DNA of 10,914 nt from CAZQCI01 sp964592255 (GTDB lineage: Bacteria > UBA10199 > SBBF01): assembly GCA_964592255.1 (NCBI GenBank), contig CAZQCI010000073.1, positions 1-10,914 of the forward strand. Direction: 5' to 3'. Position numbers and translations under genes: made by a program. This document shows, one piece after another, positions 7,413 to 10,914 of this stretch. A model generated the notes under the pieces. It worked only from the letters and a program-made list of their open reading frames with translations, did not search any database and had not been told where the DNA came from. Position 1 is the first letter of the stretch. Each line of letters starts with the position of its first letter.

Positions 7413-7487
7413 TTTTTTCAACCCGTTAGAAGAGGCCTTCATTTTGTTTTATAGGATTTGTTAAGCGAACAATCTGGCTATGTCCCA

Positions 7488-7572
7488 AAGGGATCCCTTC
7501 GGGGCCAGTTGTGAGCGCGGGGTTGGGGGTATTGGAGGATCCGCCTAAGGCGGATCCGCACGGGTCCCCAAT
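7488..7572. repeat. GC-rich palindromes before the tRNA-Ser fragment
   Basis: AAGGGATCCCTT (7488-7499) is a perfect 12-base palindrome. GGATCCGCC/GGCGGATCC (7537-7545 with 7549-7557, loop TAA) is a perfect 9-bp hairpin, enclosed by ATTGG (7531-7535) and CCAAT (7568-7572). The stretch from 7443 to 7577 holds no convincing gene. The palindromes look like REP-type intergenic repeats. Confidence 0.55.
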
Positions 7573-7577
7573 CTAAT

Positions 7578-7613
7578 GGAGAGGTGGCCGAGTGGCTGAA
7601 GGCACACGCTTGG
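7578..7613 (+). pseudogene. Truncated 5' half of a tRNA-Ser gene
   Basis: These 36 bases match the first 36 bases of the intact tRNA-Ser at 7945-7980 with a single difference (A at 7604 for G). They cover the acceptor 5' strand, D arm, 5' anticodon stem and loop, and stop after the second anticodon base. The downstream sequence is unrelated to a tRNA, so it cannot make a tRNA. A reading frame that uses the GTG at 7592 inside this fragment would wrongly add 21 residues to the GIY-YIG protein. Confidence 0.9.
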
Positions 7614-7646
7614 CCACCGCCAAGGCGGGGTCCCGCAGAGGCGGGA
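7609..7646 (+). repeat. Overlapping hairpins between tRNA fragment and GIY-YIG start
   Basis: CTTGGC/GCCAAG (7609-7614 with 7619-7624), the alternative CCGCC/GGCGG (7617-7621 with 7624-7628) and TCCCGC/GCGGGA (7631-7636 with 7641-7646) fill the whole space before the nuclease gene. The first hairpin uses the last bases of the tRNA fragment. Confidence 0.5.
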
Positions 7647-7654
7647 AAAGCTTC

Positions 7655-7936
7655 ATGTATTACATTTATATTTTGGAAAACGAGGAAGGAAAACATTACA
7701 TTGGATATACTTCGCATCTGGCTAATCGGTTAAAAAAGCACAATACCGATTCGTCGCGTTGGACAAGATATAAAGGACCTTGGAAGATAATTTACTCTGA
7801 AGAGTATCAGACAAAATCCGAAGCCTATCGGAGAGAAAAACAGATTAAGTCCTACAAAGGTGGGGTGGCTTTTAAGAAGCTTTTAGGAAAACTAACAGTT
7901 CCTCATATGGCGGAACGTGTCGAAGTGAAAATTTAG
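7655..7936 (+). CDS. Small GIY-YIG family nuclease
   Basis: The 93-residue protein is a stand-alone GIY-YIG endonuclease domain of the UvrC-like/UPF0213 kind. The first motif is the YIYIL strand (3-7). HYIGYT (14-19) gives the YIG part, and R25 in LANRLKKHN is the catalytic arginine. E61 in AYRREKQIKSYKGG is the metal-binding glutamate, preceded by GPWKIIYSEEY. I start at ATG 7655 because it begins exactly at the domain. The longer frame from the GTG at 7592 runs back into the tRNA fragment and hairpins. A weak GGGAAAAG lies before the start. The gene sits between a 5' half tRNA-Ser and the intact tRNA-Ser, ending eight bases before the latter. Members of this family are often found beside tRNA genes; here a role in placing the cassette is inference. 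Confidence 0.9.
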   Translation: MYYIYILENEEGKHYIGYTSHLANRLKKHNTDSSRWTRYKGPWKIIYSEEYQTKSEAYRREKQIKSYKGGVAFKKLLGKLTVPHMAERVEVKI

Positions 7937-7944
7937 CAGTCTAC

Positions 7945-8034
7945 GGAGAGGTGGCCGAGTGGCTGAAGGCGCACGCTTGGAAAGCGTGTTTACTTTAACC
8001 GGTAACGTGGGTTCGAATCCCACCCTCTCCGCCA
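7945..8034 (+). tRNA. tRNA-Ser (anticodon GGA)
   Basis: It folds as a class II tRNA: acceptor GGAGAGG/CCTCTCC (7945-7951 with 8024-8030), D arm GCCGAGTGGCTGAAGGC, anticodon stem CACGC/GCGTG (7972-7976 with 7984-7988) with loop TTGGAAA and anticodon GGA (7979-7981). The long variable arm spans 7989-8006, and the T arm is GTGGG-TTCGAAT-CCCAC. The discriminator is G and CCA is encoded (8032-8034). It reads UCC and UCU codons. Its 5' half is repeated at 7578-7613. Confidence 0.97.
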
Positions 8035-8082
8035 GTTTTAAAACGATAAGGTTGTGCTCTTTTTAACTCACAAGGGGGTTAT

Positions 8083-8382
8083 ATGAAAAGCATCCTCATC
8101 GTCGCTGGGTTTTTGCTTGCCGTTTTTTATTTCGGTTTGGCCGAAGCCAGCTACGATTTAAACCACACATTAAAAGAAAATCCAAAAAACCAGCAAATGG
8201 CGGAAGAGCTTTTATTAGCACCGGCTCCCCAAGAGCCACTATGCCAGCTATCCAATGAAACAGTAGCCCGAAGCGGCTGTTGCTCCTCCCACGGCGGAGT
8301 CTGCGGCTGTGATTCCCGCTCCGACAGAATAGAATGCTGCGATGGAACCCTAAGCCCATCATGCACTTGTAGCGGGTATTGA
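8083..8382 (+). CDS. Small secreted cysteine-rich protein
   Basis: The 99-residue product has a clear Sec signal peptide (MKSILIVAGFLLAVFYFGLAEA, cleaved near residue 22), so it is exported. After a polar stretch the C-terminal 35 residues hold eight of its nine cysteines, in four pairs: GCCSSHGG (C66, C67), VCGC (C74, C76), ECCDGT (C85, C86) and SPSCTC (C94, C96), plus C54. The pattern CC-x2-HGGVCGC ... CCDGT-x-SPSCxC is one I recall at the ends of other uncharacterised bacterial proteins; a disulfide knot or metal site is possible, and the function is unknown. AAGGGGG at 8072-8078 is a strong Shine-Dalgarno and supports this start. The gene follows tRNA-Ser by 48 bases. Confidence 0.8.
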   Translation: MKSILIVAGFLLAVFYFGLAEASYDLNHTLKENPKNQQMAEELLLAPAPQEPLCQLSNETVARSGCCSSHGGVCGCDSRSDRIECCDGTLSPSCTCSGY

Positions 8383-8526
8383 GGGGTAAAGCCGTATTGT
8401 CTGGTTAAAAAAAACGACAAACTTCGGTGGTGATAGCAACAAGCCTCGTTCTCTGCAGGCGAAATTCGTTTTGCATCAAAATAATTACGGGCCCCCTGAG
8501 TGTACCTTAAATCCCGATCACTACAC
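8383..8526. other. Intergenic stretch between convergent genes
   Basis: This 144-bp space separates the cysteine-rich gene from the end of hsdR. An A8 run at 8407-8414 is flanked by TTGTC and GACAA, but no strong GC hairpin precedes a U-run on either strand. I see no supported terminator or gene here. Confidence 0.5.
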
Positions 8527-10872
8527 TCATGCCACGTCTTGGTAGAGATATTTTTGAAATCCAATAAACACATTCCTGATCTCATCCGTTTTGCCAAGAT
8601 CAGCTACAGCGTCGGCAATAGAGTCGTGGTATTTGAGCCGGAGTAAGGGAGTTAATTTTTGTTGGTCGAGTTCTTCCACGCCCACTTTCACATAATGTGA
8701 AAGCACAAAATCGAGGAAGACCTGCTGCTTACTGTTAAAATGCGTCCTGATGATAATTTTGGCATTCGCCGCCCGCTCCTCGCGGGTGAGTGGTGGCATG
8801 GCGTAGGCCACGTGCGCTAGCACGTCGAACAGATCACTTTTTTCAGCATCGATAATCTTTTGCATTTCGGCCAATTGATCGTGACCAAAACCTTTTTCGG
8901 CCAAACCCTCAAGGAGGCGTTTGCGGGTTTCTGGCAGACTCCACAGTTTTCGAAGTTCTTCTTCGTCTTTAAAAAAATCCGGTAATTTTCCAAAGAGCAT
9001 TTCCATAAATTGAGCCGCCGACATGGGAGTGCCATCCGGATGCCAAAAGCTGGTGCACATCATGNNNNNNNNNNGAATGGTGCGTGCTTTGCCATCAGCC
9101 AGTTTAATTTTAATTTTCTTAGGTCTTGGAGTGGGTTCTCCTGCACCATCACCAGTTGGCGTGGTGGGCGGTTCCGGTTGTGGGCTTGGTACTGATGGTT
9201 CTGTTGGTTCTGGTTCAATCGGCTCGCCATCCCATTCGGGATCACTAAAGTGATGGTGAGCTTTTACGAAATCATAGATCGTGAAGTAGTCTTTGCCATC
9301 GTAAAGCCTCGTCCCACGACCGATGATCTGCTTAAACTCAATCATCGAATTGATGGGCCGCATAAGGATAATATTGCGCACGTTTCTGGCATCCACACCG
9401 GTAGAAAGTTTTTGCGATGTGGTAAGAATGGTGGGGATGGTTTTTTCGTTGTCTTGAAAATCACGTAAATATTGCTCGCCGAGCGAGCCATCGTGTGCGG
9501 TCACACGTTGGCAATAATTGGGGTCTTTGCTGGTTTTGATTTGATTGATGAGGTCGCGAACAACAAGAGCATGCGACTGTGTCGCGCAAAAGACGATGGT
9601 TTTTTCTTTCTGGTTGATTTGGGACATGAAGATTTCAACACGATTTTTTTCACGTTCCTTGATTTCGATGATCTTGTTAAAATCTTTTTCTTCGTAACGT
9701 TTACCCGATTCAATTTCACCTTCAATCAGTTGGTCATCGGGCGTGTACACGTATTCATCAAGAGTTGTCGCAATTTGCCTCACACGAAATGGCGTTAAGA
9801 ACCCGTCATTGATGCCGTCTTTGAGGGAATAAACATAAACAGGTTCACCAAAATAGGCGTAGGTGTCTACGTTGTCTTTTCGTTTGGGCGTTGCCGTGAG
9901 TCCCAGTTGCACAGCGGGTGCAAAGTAATCGAGGATGCTACGCCAATTGCTTTCGTCATTCGCTCCACCGCGGTGACACTCATCGATGATGATAAAATCA
10001 AAAAAGTCAGGCGGGTATTCTCCAAAGTAAGGTGACGGCTTGCCATCTTTGGGTGGGCCGCTCATGAAGGTTTGAAAAATCGTGAAAAAGATGTTTCCGT
10101 TTTTGGGGACTTTCCCTTTTTTCTTGATGTCATCAGGAGCAATACGCACGAAAGCATCATCACTAAACGACATAAAAGATGAAAAATCATTGTAAGCTTG
10201 GTCTGCCAAAATATTACGATCCGCTAAAAACAAAATGCGTGGCCTGCGTGTGGGTTCGCCACTTAAATTCCACCGAGTTTGAAATAATTTCCAGGCAATC
10301 TGAAAAGCGATTGAAGTTTTTCCGGTGCCTGTTGCCAGCGTTAATAAGACTCTGTCATGATGGTTAGCAATGGCGTCGAGCACACGATTCACAGCATTTT
10401 CTTGATAATAGCGAATTTGCCACCTGCCACCATCTTTGTCTGGGAAGGGAATGGCTGAAAAGCGATCACGCCACGCATTTTTCTCGGCAAATGTTTGATC
10501 CCAGAGTTCTTGCGGTGTTGGGAACGCACCAACTTCACCTTCACTACCTTGTTGCATGTCGATGCCGTAAATGCCTTGGCCATTAGTGGAGTAGGTGAAG
10601 CGGATTGCAAGCTTACTCGCGTAGTCTTTGGCTTGCCCCACACCTTCAGTCAATTCTTGATCCCAAGCCTTGGCTTCAACCACAGCAAGCTTGGTATTGC
10701 GATAAATCAAAACATAATCGGCAGTGAGCGCTTTGCCACGTTTGCCTTGGCCTTCAAGTCGCCCAAGCGTGATGGAATATTCACGGCGAATGCGGCTGCC
10801 TTCAATAACACCCCAGCCAGCAGCTGCTAATGCTGGGTCAATATGTTCGGCTCTGGTTTCGGCTTCGTTCAT
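8527..10872 (-). CDS. hsdR: Type I restriction enzyme R subunit, EcoEI type (assembly gap inside)
   Basis: This is the motor and nuclease subunit of a type I restriction-modification complex, cutting DNA that lacks the host methylation. The N-terminal PD-(D/E)xK nuclease shows D52 and E66-A-K68 (ADYVLIYRNTKLAVVEAK). The helicase motor has LATGTGKTS (179-187), the motif II variant DECH (297-300), LTATPKR (325-331) and QIIGRGTR (515-522). A Pro/Glu-rich linker (about 551-585) leads to an EcoEI_R_C domain (about 605-778, LFGKLPDFFKDEEELRKLW, SDLFDVLAHVAYAMPPLTREER). The total of 781 residues is close to EcoEI's roughly 810. Ten Ns at 9065-9074 interrupt the coding sequence, but the frame is the same on both sides. 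The start ATG has no strong Shine-Dalgarno and follows a possible upstream gene by five bases. hsdM and hsdS are not in the window. Confidence 0.95.
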   Translation of the reverse strand: MNEAETRAEHIDPALAAAGWGVIEGSRIRREYSITLGRLEGQGKRGKALTADYVLIYRNTKLAVVEAKAWDQELTEGVGQAKDYASKLAIRFTYSTNGQGIYGIDMQQGSEGEVGAFPTPQELWDQTFAEKNAWRDRFSAIPFPDKDGGRWQIRYYQENAVNRVLDAIANHHDRVLLTLATGTGKTSIAFQIAWKLFQTRWNLSGEPTRRPRILFLADRNILADQAYNDFSSFMSFSDDAFVRIAPDDIKKKGKVPKNGNIFFTIFQTFMSGPPKDGKPSPYFGEYPPDFFDFIIIDECHRGGANDESNWRSILDYFAPAVQLGLTATPKRKDNVDTYAYFGEPVYVYSLKDGINDGFLTPFRVRQIATTLDEYVYTPDDQLIEGEIESGKRYEEKDFNKIIEIKEREKNRVEIFMSQINQKEKTIVFCATQSHALVVRDLINQIKTSKDPNYCQRVTAHDGSLGEQYLRDFQDNEKTIPTILTTSQKLSTGVDARNVRNIILMRPINSMIEFKQIIGRGTRLYDGKDYFTIYDFVKAHHHFSDPEWDGEPIEPEPTEPSVPSPQPEPPTTPTGDGAGEPTPRPKKIKIKLADGKARTIXXXXMMCTSFWHPDGTPMSAAQFMEMLFGKLPDFFKDEEELRKLWSLPETRKRLLEGLAEKGFGHDQLAEMQKIIDAEKSDLFDVLAHVAYAMPPLTREERAANAKIIIRTHFNSKQQVFLDFVLSHYVKVGVEELDQQKLTPLLRLKYHDSIADAVADLGKTDEIRNVFIGFQKYLYQDVA
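9065..9074. other. Assembly gap (10 Ns)
   Basis: Ten unresolved bases interrupt hsdR between the RTI and MMCTSFW codons. A round number of Ns usually marks a scaffold join of estimated or unknown size, so the true length may differ. Confidence 0.98.
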
Positions 10873-10877
10873 TGGTT

Positions 10878-10914
10878 TTAGGAGAGGCTTTTTTCGAAAA
10901 TATCCACATACTTC
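10878..10914 (-). CDS. Last codons of a gene upstream of hsdR (partial)
   Basis: On the minus strand the edge sequence reads KYVDIFEKSLS followed by TAA at 10880-10878, five bases before the hsdR ATG. This spacing fits the end of a preceding operon gene such as hsdS or hsdM, but eleven residues are too few to identify it. It could also be non-coding. Confidence 0.3.
   Translation of the reverse strand, partial: KYVDIFEKSLS

Noticed and set aside
7236..7442. 68-residue minus-strand frame
   Set aside because: It runs through the SRP RNA gene and its upstream region; the RNA explains the sequence.
7478..7717. 79-residue minus-strand frame
   Set aside because: It is antisense to the tRNA fragment, hairpins and the GIY-YIG start, with biased repeat-derived residues.
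7450..8050. CRISPR array or tandem repeat
   Set aside because: There are only two copies of the repeated unit, and it is tRNA sequence with a gene between them.
8396..8420. Possible terminator with an A8/T8 run
   Set aside because: The flanking TTGTC/GACAA stem is only five weak pairs around the run itself and does not precede it.
8151..8597. 148-residue minus-strand frame overlapping the cysteine-rich gene and the end of hsdR
   Set aside because: It lies antisense to a gene with a signal peptide and a strong ribosome site, overlaps hsdR in another frame, and has no recognisable domain.
9472..9798. 108-residue plus-strand frame inside hsdR
   Set aside because: It is antisense to conserved helicase motifs of hsdR.

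Overview
The window looks like a contig from a Gram-negative, Deltaproteobacteria- or Bdellovibrio-like bacterium, probably a metagenome assembly. The support is indirect: Sec signal peptides on several products, an encoded tRNA CCA end, a small (4.5S-type) SRP RNA, and an assembly gap of ten Ns at 9065-9074. No gene here fixes the phylum.

Layout. (1) 2-3735, plus strand: three exported or membrane proteins in a row. They are a large multi-pass membrane protein of unknown function cut by the left edge, a small secreted protein with a calcium-loop-like motif, and a staphylococcal-nuclease-type protein with a lamin-tail-like C-terminal domain. Between the second and third lies a decayed copy of the 3' end of the first gene. 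(2) 3725-5208, minus strand: a two-gene unit of a Fax/metaxin-type GST-fold protein followed five bases later by a CruF-like carotenoid hydratase family membrane protein. (3) 5291-5386: a roughly 95-bp palindromic, MITE-like element of two hairpins. (4) 5402-7354, minus strand: a full RecQ helicase and, upstream of it, the SRP RNA gene. (5) 7488-8034, plus strand: GC-rich palindromes, a 5'-half copy of tRNA-Ser ending inside the anticodon, a small GIY-YIG nuclease gene, and an intact tRNA-Ser(GGA). (6) 8083-8382, plus strand: a small secreted cysteine-rich protein. (7) 8527-10914, minus strand: an EcoEI-type HsdR restriction subunit containing the gap, preceded by the last codons of another gene.

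How they relate. Housekeeping functions (RecQ, SRP RNA, tRNA-Ser) sit beside accessory DNA (type I restriction, GIY-YIG cassette, palindromic repeats, duplicated gene end). The most interesting structure is the GIY-YIG gene between a truncated and a complete copy of the same tRNA gene. It suggests a minimal mobile cassette that targets the tRNA-Ser anticodon loop and regenerates a working tRNA. RecQ, SRP RNA and HsdR are ordinary members of known families.
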